Positions 23,086 through 35,100 of a stretch of 64,000 bases of DNA are shown here, piece by piece. How positions within the stretch are numbered: the first letter of the stretch is position 1; each line of letters opens with the position of its first letter. The stretch covers positions 5,315,504 to 5,379,503 of the forward strand of contig CANTUZ010000001.1 of NCBI GenBank assembly GCA_947846985.1, read 5' to 3'. The notes beneath the pieces are model-generated. The model made no database searches and was not told where the DNA came from. It saw only the letters and a list, made by a program, of their open reading frames with translations. Position numbers and translations under genes: made by a program. The DNA is from Fratercula arctica (Eukaryota > Chordata > Aves > Charadriiformes > Alcidae).

Positions 23086-23670
23086 AAGTAGCAGCGCCTT
23101 TGTTTGGAGCTGGAGAAGCGTGGTTCTTGATTTCAGTGCTGCCATTCACTTTGCAGAATGTAACGTGTGTGTGTATAAGTAAAAACAGCCCGTAAAGTTA
23201 TTTATAACCATACAACAGAACTATCTGTTGAAAGGCAAGAGAACAAAGGATTTAAAAAAAAAAATAATGGGAGTTTAAGGAGGCTGAAATTTAAAAAAAA
23301 ACAATAAGGCTGTGGTCGCAACCTGCATTTGTGGTCATTGGCCTCCCCTCTGCGTCATTAAAAATCCACTGTGCCGTTGCTTCAACAGTTAGCTGGAAAG
23401 AAACCCCGAGTGAACTGGCTTTGATTATTCGTTACAAAACAGGAATGTGTTTCTTTTCATCCTCCAGTAGCAGCAGAAAAGTACGATTTACTTTATCAAA
23501 TGTGATAGCATGTAAACATCTCTCATTTTCTCCCTTCCCTGCTCCTAGACAAGCTAGCTGCCTCTCAACTCCAGTGTATAGAGGAATCCCTGATATTCCT
23601 TGCTTCGAAGCAGTAGAAAAAGGTGTTGAGAAAGAAAAGAACATTTAAAGTTGCAGTGGAAAAGTATGGA
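23086..23670. other. Noncoding stretch, nothing recognised
   Basis: A 105-codon plus frame (23331-23648) and a 70-codon minus frame overlap over the same bases. Neither has a recognised motif. Both are treated as chance. Confidence 0.45.
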
Positions 23671-23730
23671 GAGGGGAATTGAACTAGAGTTCCCAGATCC
23701 CAAGTTCCTGCCCTAATCCTCCTGCTCGCG
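23671..23730 (-). repeat. Possible tRNA-derived SINE relic
   Basis: Minus-strand text 'gattagggcaggaacttgggatctgggaactctagttcaattccccttc' has the layout of the tRNA-like head of old SINEs. It has 'ggaactc.tagttcaattcc' as the B-box arm, and the 'tagggca..cttggg' segment in A-box-adjacent position. The body beyond this is not recognisable. Confidence 0.45.
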
Positions 23731-26700
23731 CCTGCCTTTCTCTTGGCTCCGGCAGTGCTCGCCAGGCAGCAGAAACAGTGAGAAGGTCCTTGGACATCTG
23801 ATCAAAAAAAAAAAAAAAAGAGTGAAAAAGGAAAGGTTAGAAACTGTGGGCTTGGCTGTAAATAAACTAATGGAGAAGAGTTAGCAAGGAACAGTTTAGG
23901 AGACTTACTCGGAAAAGGAGAGGGAACATAGAGTTAAAAAAAAAAAACGTTTTAAAGCTGATTAAATGGTTTGCCATTCTCTATCTCTTTTTCAAGCAGA
24001 TAGCAAGGTGGATGTAGATGGGAAACAGAGCTTCCCTAATACAGTAACAGCAGACTCCCGACTGCTGGAAGATTATATTTGGGTGGGGAAAATATACCTG
24101 GGAACTGCTTATGGTCATCCTGACTTCAGCAAATGTGTCCTGAATGTGGCATGTTGGTGGCCGGCAGAGCCCAGCCTCCTGGTCAGGTCTAGGGCTGGAG
24201 TCAGAACAGCAGAGAAAAAATCTTGATTTCCCTTAAGTCATGGAGAAATCTCTGCTTGACTTCAGTTGGGTTGGGATGTTGGGTTGTAGATTGTCCCCAG
24301 TGAGATGGGTACGTGTCGGGGGGAGATACTTCAAACTACTGACACATTTCTGAATTTATTGGAAAAAGGTGCTGGTATTGATAACTACAGCTGGACTTCT
24401 GCTTTTGTGGTCAGGGTTGACACAGAAGGACCACTTCTGAGATCCTCTCAGTATGCATTGTCTTAAAGCCTTCCTTACATTTCTCTTTCTTCCTCTTCCT
24501 GTGTTGAACTTGTGACTGTTTGGATGATGAGCCACACTAAACACCATTAACTGCCATGGAAACTACTCAGTTTTCAGCTGAATGTGATCAACCCACTTGC
24601 ACATTATTATTGTTGTTGTTGTTATTAATACTAATAATTTTTATAAGTAGACTCTGACTAATGCACCTGTATGTGTGGATGTTATGCAGAATGGAAAGAC
24701 CAATTTTCCCCTTGACTTCAGTTATAGCGTGACCTTTTCCACCTCGAGTTTATTTCTGCCAAGGGGAAAGGACGGAAAAGTTGTTGTTTTCAGCCAGGAG
24801 AGGATTCTGGGATGGGGTTTGGGCAGGGTTAAATGCCATATCACACCAGAGAGTCCACGGGACCCTTCCTTTCAGTGGAAACTTCAGTGTATAACCATGA
24901 TCCCTCACACAGATGCTTGGATTGGGTAACTAGGGCAGCAGATATAAGGACTATAACAGAGACCAAAGGGGACTGGCCTCCTCCCCAAAAATATCCCTCC
25001 AAATATAATGTCAGTCATCTAAAGTCAGTACATCCTGCAGACACTGTTCCCTTACACACATCCGTGAGAGCTGTATTTGCCAGTGGCAAATAGGACCAAG
25101 ACTCTTTTTTGTCATCTTCCTTAGTCTTTTTTCCTCCTCTTATTATTCTTTCTGTTGGTGCTCAGCTGCACAGCTCACAGACTTATTCTCAAGCCTGATC
25201 CTATAACTGATCCATGAATGGAAACCCAAGCAGAACTGGAAACTACGTTTGAGTGCCCAGATTAAGAAGCTTCCTCCCTTTACTTCTGGGTAATTAAAGC
25301 TCCTCATGGTTAGATTTTGTGCAGCAACAAAGAGGCATGGTTTCAACAAGTTGATGGTTATTTTCTTTTGCAGCCAGGCATTTGAAGAATATTTCCTCCG
25401 TGAAAGCAACTCATGTCAATGCAAGCTAGTCATCTGAGTTTGAAGAATACTGCTGCTCCAAAGGCTGCATTCCTATAAAATTATAGGGAAAGAATTTTCT
25501 TCTTCTTCATTTTTATTACCTTCCTTAAATTGGATCTGTAATGACTTTTACCAAAAAAAAAAAAGGAGAGAGAGGAAGAAAGAAGAATTTGTACTGTAGA
25601 GCAATATACTTGGAGAGCTCAAATAAAATATACAGCTATGTTATCTCAGAGTAATGCCCTATAACTATATCCATTCCTTTATTTCCTACAAGTTTGTATA
25701 TTACAATCCACTAAACCAAAAGGCCAGATCACTCAGCTACCTAGATCCCTTTCAGTCTACTTAGCCAAGGGTGAAATTAATTGAAATTCAATGGTGATAT
25801 GCTGATATACAAGTGGAGGATCTTTCTCAGAGTACCATAAAAGTCTCTTTTGCTTTTGAATGGATGAGTGGTTAGATTTAGATTAGAGAACTTATATAAA
25901 CACAAAAAGATAAACAGTTCCCATAGCCTTTTCTCAGATCATAAAAAATAATCGAATGCAGGGTTAGCTTTCTAAAACGAACAATCTACAGAAGGAAAAA
26001 TAAAGGAGCATCTTAAACCGCTGTCACCATGCTCTAAAGTGCCCACACAATGGGTTCACTTCAGAGTGAAACCAGTTCTCCTTTTGGTTCATTTGCTGAC
26101 ATTGTCTGGTGGGCAGCTTTGCTCTTTGCAAATAACGGTTCAGAAATCCTGAGTGAAAGGCTCAGATCTGGATGGAGAAGACGATCATTCATCCATTCCA
26201 CGATCACAAAATTTGGGCTCCTGTGTGGCTTGTGAGCAAACAGCTACGCTGAAAGCCGGGATGTGAGAAGGGCTGCTTGGTCCCAGAACAAGTGTCTGAA
26301 CTTGGGCCCCCAGAAGTATTTAACCAGAAATTTGCCTAGAGGGTCTTCTTGTCATTTGTCTTTTCTGCTTCCTTCTGTCTCTCAAAGGGATTCTTTTTGA
26401 TGAATGATTGCTATCTGCCACTGTTCCCCTGAAGGTGAACTTTTATGCCCTTTCAACAGCATTGACTAAAGACCAGAAAGTAAAATAAAAGAAAGAAGAG
26501 CGAAAACACCTCTGGCAGGAAGTGTTGGATGTCCAGAAGAGCAAACCTGGGTGTCATTCATCGATCAGTTACTGAAGACACAGGACCGTGCCCTTAAACA
26601 CCCCTGAAGCATCACATTTAATCTCTGCCTGACTCACACATGGAGGCAGGTGCCAGAGTAGTTGTTGCCTTGCAGGGATGCATTTGGGAACCAAGAAGCA

Positions 26701-28223
26701 GCTATCTCCAGATACCAAGTCTTTGTGTGAGCAGAGACCTCACACCACATCTGAGCATCCTGGTTGCTGACCCAAAAAAGTAAGATGCTGTCTGTGACCC
26801 TGTGCCCACTTGGATTCTCTCCCTTGCTCCAACGCCTTGATGGGAAACACTACCCCTGGCAGAAGGGTAGCGTGGGTGTGAGAGGGCTCAGACCACAGTG
26901 AGGTCAGGTCAAAATGTTGTTGCGAAAGATGTGATTGAAAGAAAAAAAAGCTTTGAGTATTAAATCTGGTTTGTTATTATTTGTTATATACCTAAGGTCC
27001 TTTCCCAGTCAAAAAAAAAAAAAACAAAACATCAATGAGGTTTCCCTTGACTGAAGGCTAATAAAGACACAAGCAAGGTAATGAGGACTTGGCCTAATGT
27101 ATCCAGTTGACTGACCTCACTGGCAACATCAAGTTTTGTCCGCTGTCAGCATTGCAGGGATCAGCTAAGAATGGTGATCTACGAGCTCTGTGTTTCATAA
27201 AGAGCCAATATTATGTAAAATCATATGTTCGCTACAGAACCCCTCTAACAGAGTTGGACCTTTCTACTTGATATTCTGATCACAGATAGACTTCTTAGCA
27301 TTAGCTTTTCTAATTCAGAGTCTCATCCAAAGTATGAGCTGGAGTAACTGAAAAGCTGTTGTATCACTGTGCTCCTTAGAGACAAGATAACTGGCACAAA
27401 ATGATCCCTTCCTCCCTCAGGTCCCCCCCACTGGACCGAGGAGCCAGTCCAGTGTGTTCCCCCGCTCACTAAATTGCCACTTAGAGGAAGACACTGTTAA
27501 ACATGGTCACCTCTGGTGATCTGCCTTCTGCACGGTGATGAAGTCGTTGGGGGGCCACTAGATAAGCCAGCTAAAGAGGGTCAAGAAGGCCGTCCTCTAC
27601 TTGATAGCAGCATCTTAATAGCTTTCTAAAAACAGTGGGCCATCAAGTACCCAGACAATTTAATTTCACTTCTCAGCTGGAAAATAAGTACAGCACTTGC
27701 TTTCATTCAGAAAAGAGGGGAAAAGGGAGAACTCATCTGCCCATTGATTCATTTGTTCACTAGTTTCCTTGCAGTGCCTTGATGTACTGCAAGCTGCAAA
27801 CTTTCAGAAAACTTTCTAAGCCGATACACGATCGCACTTTCCTGTACCGTCAGTACCTGCTACTCTGCCTAGTAGCGATACAGTTAATAACATCGATGTA
27901 CGGAGTCGGGCACCTGTGTCCCCTCAAGCTTTTGAAAAAGTCCCACGCTGAATTAGTTTTCAAATTTCGCATACATTGCAATAAAGCGAGAGTAACTCAT
28001 AGTCTTTCAGAGTTTCTTGCAGACTTGGGCAGACACTGACAGACTCACTTGTTAAAACATATTCTGTAGTGAGCAGTTAAACAAAAATCTGGCAACAGTC
28101 CAGCTTTTCCCAGTTTCCTCATAAATGGTTCAGGCCAGACATACTTTCATTTTGTTGTTAACTGAATTGAAATTATATTTCATTACCCAAACAGCCGTGT
28201 TGGGAGTTTTGTATAAGGGTTTG
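23731..28223. other. Noncoding stretch with simple repeats
   Basis: No gene or named transposon is visible in about 4.5 kb. It contains A runs at 23804-23819 and 27011-27024, and a TTA/TTG triplet microsatellite at 24604-24626. An A/G purine patch occurs around 25553-25590. Open frames stay under 90 codons. Nothing else was recognised. Confidence 0.5.
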
Positions 28224-28500
28224 TTTTTTTTTTTTTTTTGGTGCAGCTTTTACAAAGTTGCCAAATGACTTAGACGGAGCGGAGATTTGCTTTCTGCTTT
28301 GCTCACTGTTCCTCACACTGGGTCTGCAGTCCCAGCGTACAGCCACGGTAAAGATCCCGGCCACAGGGCTCCCCACAGCAAAGCCACTGATCGCTGTGAG
28401 ATTAACGTGGTTTGGCACCAGAGCAACAGTCTGGCGTGGCAAGAGCAAACCTGTGATTTGTCTGCCGAATTCGGGATATGTTTTATACAGTGACTTATAG
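28224..28500. other. Unexplained open region preceded by acceptor-like tract
   Basis: A run of 16 T (28224-28239) followed by GGTGCAG (ending 28246) looks like a vertebrate 3' splice site. From there the plus strand stays open for 82 codons to a TAG at 28498-28500. A second plus frame (28287-28493) and a 120-codon minus frame (28173-28535) are also open over the same bases. Composition is richer in G+C than the flanks. No peptide is recognised in any frame. Openness in several frames at once argues that few stop triplets, rather than coding selection, may be the cause. It could be a terminal exon, part of a retrocopy, or a noncoding element. Confidence 0.2.
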
Positions 28501-28573
28501 TAGTATTTGAAACATCTTTTTCTCCAGTGATGCACTTTAGCCAGTGCTTTGGTATACCTACAGCTCTACAGCC

Positions 28574-28627
28574 CTACATAGACTTCAGTCTACATAGACT
28601 TGATAAGTCCTACTAGACTTGATAAGC
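28574..28627. repeat. Short imperfect tandem repeat, about 19-base unit, three copies
   Basis: Three adjacent units share CTACATAGACTT(GATAAG): 28574-28589, 28590-28609 and 28610-28627. The second and third carry TAGACTTGATAAG in common, while the first is shorter and diverged. Confidence 0.75.
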
Positions 28628-30179
28628 CAAAGACATGCCTGTAAGTCTACAGCTTCATGAAGAGAACTCCATCAGTGCTGGGACGCATGACATTTCACCA
28701 CACGAAATAATGGTTCTTACTTGCCTTGATGGAGGTGTTTTGACTAGTCAACCAATGTCTGTGTAGTAATCAAAAAACTTAAATAATATTATTAATTATT
28801 AGGGTGATCAAAATTGTCCCTTCCAGTTTTCTAATCAACAATACATGCTTTTCTAAATCACTGAGTGTGAAAGCTTTCAGATAAGTAAAAACAGTCCGGA
28901 AATACCTTAAAATGCTCCCACCAATGTCGTGCTGGCAGAGCCTTTTATATTCTGTGCAACTTTGCAAGCAGAAATCTCATCAAGGTACCAAATTAAACTG
29001 TCATGCTGCTCTGTGACTCCTGAACTACTGGCACGCCCCAGCTGTAGTGCATGTTATTAATAACACCAAGTTGTTGGGAAAACAGTTTCCAGGTCATATT
29101 GTAAAGGCATCTAATTAGTAACAATGAATGACAGATTCCCTTTAAAGTCCAGGAAATAACTGGATGTGCCACACAATCATGCAAAATATAGAGACAGCCA
29201 AGATGAAAACCTGGTTTTGGCACAGCTGTACTTCACTAAGACCCTTCCCAAAAGCCAAACCAAAGTATTTGCAGAGAATCTTAGGCATCTAAATGTTTCA
29301 TTTTCCAGGCAGGAAGTAGTTGCAGGCAGCGTAGCAAGAGAATTAATAAATAATGTGGGTCACAGTTGATTACTATTGTTAATCTGTAATAACTAGCTAA
29401 CCAAACACGAAGTAAAGGTTAAATTTCCAGAGGTGTTGAGATATTATCAATAGGTTCACATGACCAAATTAAGATCACCAAGCTTCTACCTTAGATTCAC
29501 TCTTTAACCTTTGGAGAAACAGAAGCACTTCTAGGGCAAGATTCATCACATCTTAAAGGAAACACCTGCAATAGCTGTGACCAGTCACTCCTTTAATAGT
29601 GCCTCTTCCTTAGCACCAAACATAAATAGAGCCCGAGGTGCCCAGTTTAGATGAAGACATCTAAGTTTAAGCAAGATGAATCCCAGCCTTTGAGAATGAA
29701 GGCCACATAAGATGTGGCCCACCCAGGAAGGTGGGTGGAAGGATGCACTACACATGCACCAGCTGGGTCAGTTTGATAGCCAAACTGTCCCAGACTATGA
29801 CTTCTCCCTCAGTGGTCACAACTTCATGAGCAGGGATAACCAAAACCACGTAAAGCACTGTTTGAATCGCTTCTTATTGCTCAGCTTATTAAACCAACCT
29901 GCTACCAATTTTGCATACTAAGGTGTAACCTATAGCCATTTGGAACTTGCCTTTCAAGCAGTCTCCAGGGACAGGGCAGACACTTGGGATTTGAACAACT
30001 TCTCCTGGGATAAGTACTGAACAGGACGTCTACAATCCATGAGTGCAACATCACTTCTAGTTTGAGGACAGAAAGGGATTTAAGGAGCACATGAATGTAG
30101 CCATATCACTCTGCAGCAGGGGGGATTTCACCCTCGGTGCCTCAGCTCATCATCTGCAAAATAATTCAGAGATGCACAA
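28628..30179. other. Noncoding stretch, one faint MIR-like line
   Basis: No gene is visible. 'ggtgcctcagctcatcatctgcaaaat' near 30138 resembles the conserved MIR line 'tgtgcctcagtttcctcatctgtaaaat', too short alone to call firmly. Nothing else was recognised. Confidence 0.4.
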
Positions 30180-30640
30180 GCTCTAAGGCCAGAGGGATCT
30201 CTCACCAACCTCCTCAAAACACAGACAAAACAGCTATTCCCAGGGGGTGGATTAAGCCTTTTTGAAAGATAGCTAATCTTGTTTTAAAGAACCAGAAAGA
30301 TGATGAGTCTGCCACCTCTCCTGGTAAGGTGTTGCAATGCTTAATTACCCTCACTGCTTGCACATTCCTTCAAGGTTGAATTTGTTTAACTTCGTCTTCC
30401 AGCCAATGAATCTTTTTTGTGCCTTAGTTTGCAAGACCAAAAAGACCTCCCTGGCTAAAAGTTTATCTAGGCTTTGGTGTCTGCGTACTGAAGCCAAGTC
30501 CCTGTCAATCTGCACTTTGACAGTGAACTCCTTCAGCTCCACATCGCGTAGGCTGCCTCCCTGGATCTTGTTTTTTGAGCTTCCTCTCGATTCTCTGAAG
30601 CTCTCCTTCATTGCTTTCCAACTCGGTGGAGGAGAGACAA
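30180..30640 (-). mobile_element. Old CR1-type LINE 3' region
   Basis: The plus-strand text reads as the reverse complement of an old CR1/L3-like 3' region. 'gatgagtctgccacctctcctggtaaggtgttgcaatgcttaattaccctcactg' at 30300-30356 lines up with the family wording 'gaatccaccacttcccttggtagtttgttccaatggttaattaccctcactg'. It is followed by 'gttgaatttgtttaacttcgtcttccagccaatgaatctt' (family 'tttgaatttgtctagcttcaacttccagccattggatctt'). 'ctccttcagctcc' follows near 30527. The 124-codon plus frame at 30337-30711 and the 86-codon minus frame at 30351-30611 are by-products of this relic. Boundaries are approximate. Confidence 0.75.
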
Positions 30641-30968
30641 GACAGGATGACTGCAGGGCACCCTGGGCTTGGGACGCAGGTGGGGGATCATGTGAGTCTC
30701 GTAGCGTTTGACCCTCAACACGCAGAGTGGGAATTAAACTTGGTTGTTGGGTTTCACTTGCTGCCTTAACAACTCTTCTTCATCTCCATCCAAGCCTCAT
30801 CGGGGCCTGCCTTTCTCTAGTTGAATCACTCAGTTCTGTCTATCTTAGGGTAGATTATATGCTCTCCATATAAATCTCTGTTTTTTCACTGCCTCTTTCT
30901 CAAATTTTAACTGCATTTACTTATTTCTCCCCTCCTGAGATCCAGAGGTTAATTGTTATGTTGTATGC

Positions 30969-30970
<2 letters not shown>
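30641..30970. other. Noncoding stretch, nothing recognised
   Basis: No repeat family, exon or regulatory signature was recognised. Confidence 0.5.

Positions 30971-30997
<27 letters not shown>
30971..30997. repeat. Poly(A) tract, 27 bases
   Basis: An uninterrupted A run. Confidence 0.9.
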
Positions 30998-31000
<3 letters not shown>

Positions 31001-31599
31001 CTTTTTCAGGCTTAAATTTACTGCCACACACTTTCACTGGATAACTTAGTTGTTTTGTTTTGTTAATATGGTTCCTGACAGATTAAATGGAAAAACCTAA
31101 TTCATTTCATCAGTACAAAACTTTTTCTACACAAGTTTAACTAATCATACGCCTTTTCTCTCTGAATTACTGTTTCAATCTTCTTCCTCTTATGTAGAAA
31201 GTCTCTCCTCAACTACAGCCAATTTCATCATTATTTTGCTACTTCTGTTGCATCTGTCTGAAGTTAATATGGAACACATGCAAAATTATACCAATATTTT
31301 AAATGTTATTTTTATAGCTGGCAAACATACAATGTAATATTTTGCCTGCCTTTTAAGCACTATTGATCTATTACGTATAAAAGTTTTCACTCTGTGCAAC
31401 TAGAATCAACTTTTTTTTACTGGGGGTGCAGGTTTGTGGGCACTCAGGTGACATATCAGGAAAACTCAGAAAAAAACCCTGCAATTAGCTTTCTCAGATT
31501 CAGGTTGTTTAAGAGCTTCGAAATTTAGCCTTGGTTGCAACTAAAATTATGAAATCTGGTGGCAGCAGGGCTGTAGAAATGATGCATCCCACCATGAAT
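30998..31599. other. Noncoding stretch, nothing recognised
   Basis: AT-rich unique sequence directly upstream of a CR1 copy. It contains no frame of interest. Confidence 0.5.
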
Positions 31600-32160
31600 A
31601 TTGATATGTGCTGCCCCTCTGCTCCACTCTGGGGAGACCCCACCTGGAGTACTGCATCCAGCTGTGGAGCCCCAAACATAAGAAGGACATGGAGCTGTTG
31701 GAGTGGGTCCAGAGGAGGCCCCGGAGATGCTGGGAGGGCTGGAGCCCCTCTGCTGCGAGGACAGGCTGAGAGAGTTGGGGGGGTTCAGCCTGGAGAAGAG
31801 AAGGCTCCGGGGAGACCTTATTGTTGCTTTCTAGTACCTAAAGGGGGCCCACAGGAAAGCTGGGGACAAACTTTTTAGCAGGGCCTGTTGCTATAGGGCA
31901 AAAGGTAATGGCTTTAAACTAAAAGAGGAGAGATTTAGACTTGATAGAAGGAAGAAATTTTTTGCGCCGAGGGTGGTGAGACACTGTCCCAGGTTTCCCA
32001 GAGAGGTGGGAGATGCCCCATCCCTGGAAACATCCCAGGTCAGGTTGGACGGGGCTCTGAGCAACCTGATCTAGTTGGAGATGTCCCTGCTCATGGCAGG
32101 GGGGTTGGACTAGACATGTAAAAGTCCCTTCCAACCCAAACCATTCTATGATTCTATAAT
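31600..32160 (+). mobile_element. 5'-truncated CR1 LINE, younger copy
   Basis: The plus strand contains the end of the CR1 ORF2 and the 3' UTR. 'ggggagaccccacctggagtactgcatccagctgtgg' is near 31631, then 'aagaaggacatggagctgttggag' and 'ttcagcctggagaagagaaggctccggggagacc'. Near 32040 'ggttggacggggctctgagcaacctgatct' leads into the UTR, and the copy ends with 'ccattctatgattctataatg' terminal repeats. Frame breaks and an in-frame stop within the coding tail show it is inactive. It is G+C-rich compared with its surroundings and closely resembles the minus-strand copy at 45884-46543. The 115-codon plus and 71-codon minus frames over it are shadows. The exact 5' end is uncertain by about 40 bases. 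Confidence 0.93.
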
Positions 32161-35100
32161 GTTTTTCTATAAGAAGGCAGGTTTTTGCTTAAGAAGGGTG
32201 TGCCCATTACAGTATTTTTGCCACTCACCTGAACAAGGTTGGGGGGGAAAAAAGGAAAAGAAAAAAAAAATTCCTGAAGAATTATTCATCGGCTCAGGTG
32301 AGATTGCATCTGCAAAATCTGCACAGTAGCAATTCCTGGGAAGTGCTGGCAGCAACACAAACCTGACTGGGGCCCTGCAGCTCTAATCAGCTTCCCGATG
32401 CCGTGGGCAGCGCAGCGAAAGCCGTGCCTGGCAGGAGCAATGCCGTGATTGCAGTGATGGATGACTCCCCAACTGCTGCTACAGGCACTGGAAGAGGGGC
32501 TTTGGAAAGGCAGGAAAGAGATTCTGGGGAGGGGAGGGATGAAAAAGAAGACAGTGGATAAATAGATAAATAAGACCCGAGGAAGACAGGCTGAGGGACT
32601 GAGAACCAAGTGGGGCTACAGGTTGTAACTGGCAAAAGAATGCTTCCAAGTCACGACACGAATAGACATCTGTGTGCAAAATTACCCCTCTTTGTAAGAG
32701 GAAAGAGGGAAAAGATTAAGATGGCAGTGGAAATGAAAAAAAAAAATAATCAGAAAGAAATACCTGGACAGCAGAAATAGTGGTGTTTATGAAAAAAAGA
32801 TACCGCTGCAGAAAGGTGATGGGTAAACAGTAAGAGTCGTAAATGCAAATACTGAATATCTAAATTTGGTAACAATAGTCTCGTTCCCATCGGAGAAATA
32901 AGAAACTAAAGGCTGGTGGAACAGGGATACTTTAGAAAAAGATCTAGGTTCTGTCTTTACTCTGGCAATGCCTCTGCCAATACGCAGCCGTGGGCAAGCT
33001 ATTTTAATATTGTGAGTCTCATTTCTGTTTTGCATAAAAGATTAGAGTGTCAGGCACACCAAGCAGTTCATAGACATTACTTATGTCCAACACAGTATCA
33101 TTGTGAAAGTACCTTACAGTTATGGGATAATTAGGCATCCCAACAGCACTGGGAATAAATTGTATCATTGTTTTTAGAAACAAGGAAAGTAAAGCACAGG
33201 AAACGTAAGATCAGAAATTTGGCACACGTGCACACGTTAAAATCAATAGTTTAAGGCTTAATTTAGACTGAGTACCTGATTGTTCAGCAGTTCATTGCAA
33301 TAGTGTGCAAACAGGATTTCCCTAAAGTGGGATTCCTGCCCTACTTTAAAAAAATACAGAGAATGTCAAACAGTAGTTCTAACGCAAGTGATCATAGTCT
33401 GACACTACATCGTTCTTAGCGCCATCGATACCCGTTGCCTCCTGCCGAAGCTAAACCAGGTTGGATTTCAGCTGCAAGACTCTCTCCAGTACTCCCAAAT
33501 CTCCCTGGCTGCAGTGACCCCAAAAGCCAGCACTTCATGTCCACGTTTCCCAGACAAGCCAGCACGAACTCAACCTTGCTGCAACCAGCATCCTGGCCCT
33601 CCTGTGAGCAGTTCTGGGCTCTCTCATCTGCCTGGAGTCTTTTTACAGATTTTTCCTGCTGGGGTGGACTGAATACCACAAGCAGAATAGCAAAACCTAC
33701 CTAAGGCAGGAGGTAAGTGCCCCTTTGCATGTGCTTCAAAGCAAGAGCACTCCTGTGGTTTTCCACCTCCCACCACTCCCCGCAGCTCTAGAGCTGGTTC
33801 AGGGTCAAACCTGGCCTAAAAACCCTGTCCTCAACCTCTTTCTTGCTCATGTACATAAAAATCACCCATGAGGATTAACACAGGTGAACGCAGGTCACCT
33901 AACATGGGTCAAGTGCATTTAGGGCATCACCTCTCGCCGGTAATCTCCCCACCCAGATTTCCAGGTTGCTAAAATACAGTGTGTGATTGAGTTTACTCCA
34001 CATGCAAATGCACGGTGGAAAGACACTGAGCAGGCTGTTAAACAAAGATCCCAATTATGAGCACCAGGATCTCATCTCTAATAAGGCAGGAAGCAAATGG
34101 GCTCCCTTTGCCTTGCCACTCACTGCAGGGTGAAGTACCCGCCTTTGTGAACACACACACTGGGCACCACTCCTCTTAATGACACAGACAATGAAAACTT
34201 ACGCGGCACTCAGGTAATGTGCATTAAAGACGTTATATCTGCTGCAAATAAATGGCATTTTACCATCTTTCTAGTATTTTAAAAAGTTCTTCCATGAAAA
34301 ACATGGGCTTGATTTACTGGCATTAAATAAAGAAAAGATCTGGAGAGGCATCTATCTATCCCTCCATCCATCTATCATTAGATGTAATTTAATACTTAAT
34401 GACATTTGTGATCATCATGCCATGCTTGTAATTGAAAATGAATAATTGAAATTCCAATTACCACAGGGGTCAACGTAAGGGGAATTCGTATAGTAACTTG
34501 CTAGGCAATAGCCTAAATTTGCAGTCATGTTAGGACTGCAAACAATGTGTCTCATTCTTCAATTATTTATTGGGAAATGTCGTCTTAATTTCTCTTAGCT
34601 ATTTCTGTGAACAGACAGGGCATTGTCCTGAAAGACAGAAAATCTAGATTTCCTCATGTTCATTCAGCATCTAGCTGGAGAGTCCTGGATCAGTAGTAGC
34701 ATTGGGCTCCCCCTTGATATCTATCCTTATCAGAGCAACTGAAGGTACCACCAGCAGACCAAAGGCATTTCAATACTGGCCATACATCTTTCAGCATGGG
34801 GGAAATGGCAAGAAAGCATAGAGCTGCATAAGACCAAGAATAGATGATACCAGTGGAACTAGCCCTAAATAATCGATCCTGGGCTTCGAACAACATCCAG
34901 TGGCAAATCATCAACATAACAAAAGAGACTCATTTTCAGGCCATTAGCTGCTTGCAGTACAAGGAACTTTTCTGGCTTTCTCAGAAATTTGATCCCCTAA
35001 TGACTGCAGAAAGGGCATCGGGACAGAAAATAATTACAGTCTGTCAGACAGTCTGGCATTCAACCTTCCACATGGTCCAGCAGACGGTGTCAAAGATTTG

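Noticed and set aside
30337..30711. 124-codon plus-strand frame
   Set aside because: Most of it lies antisense to an old CR1 3' region. The nucleotide landmarks fit the repeat and the peptide has no domain.
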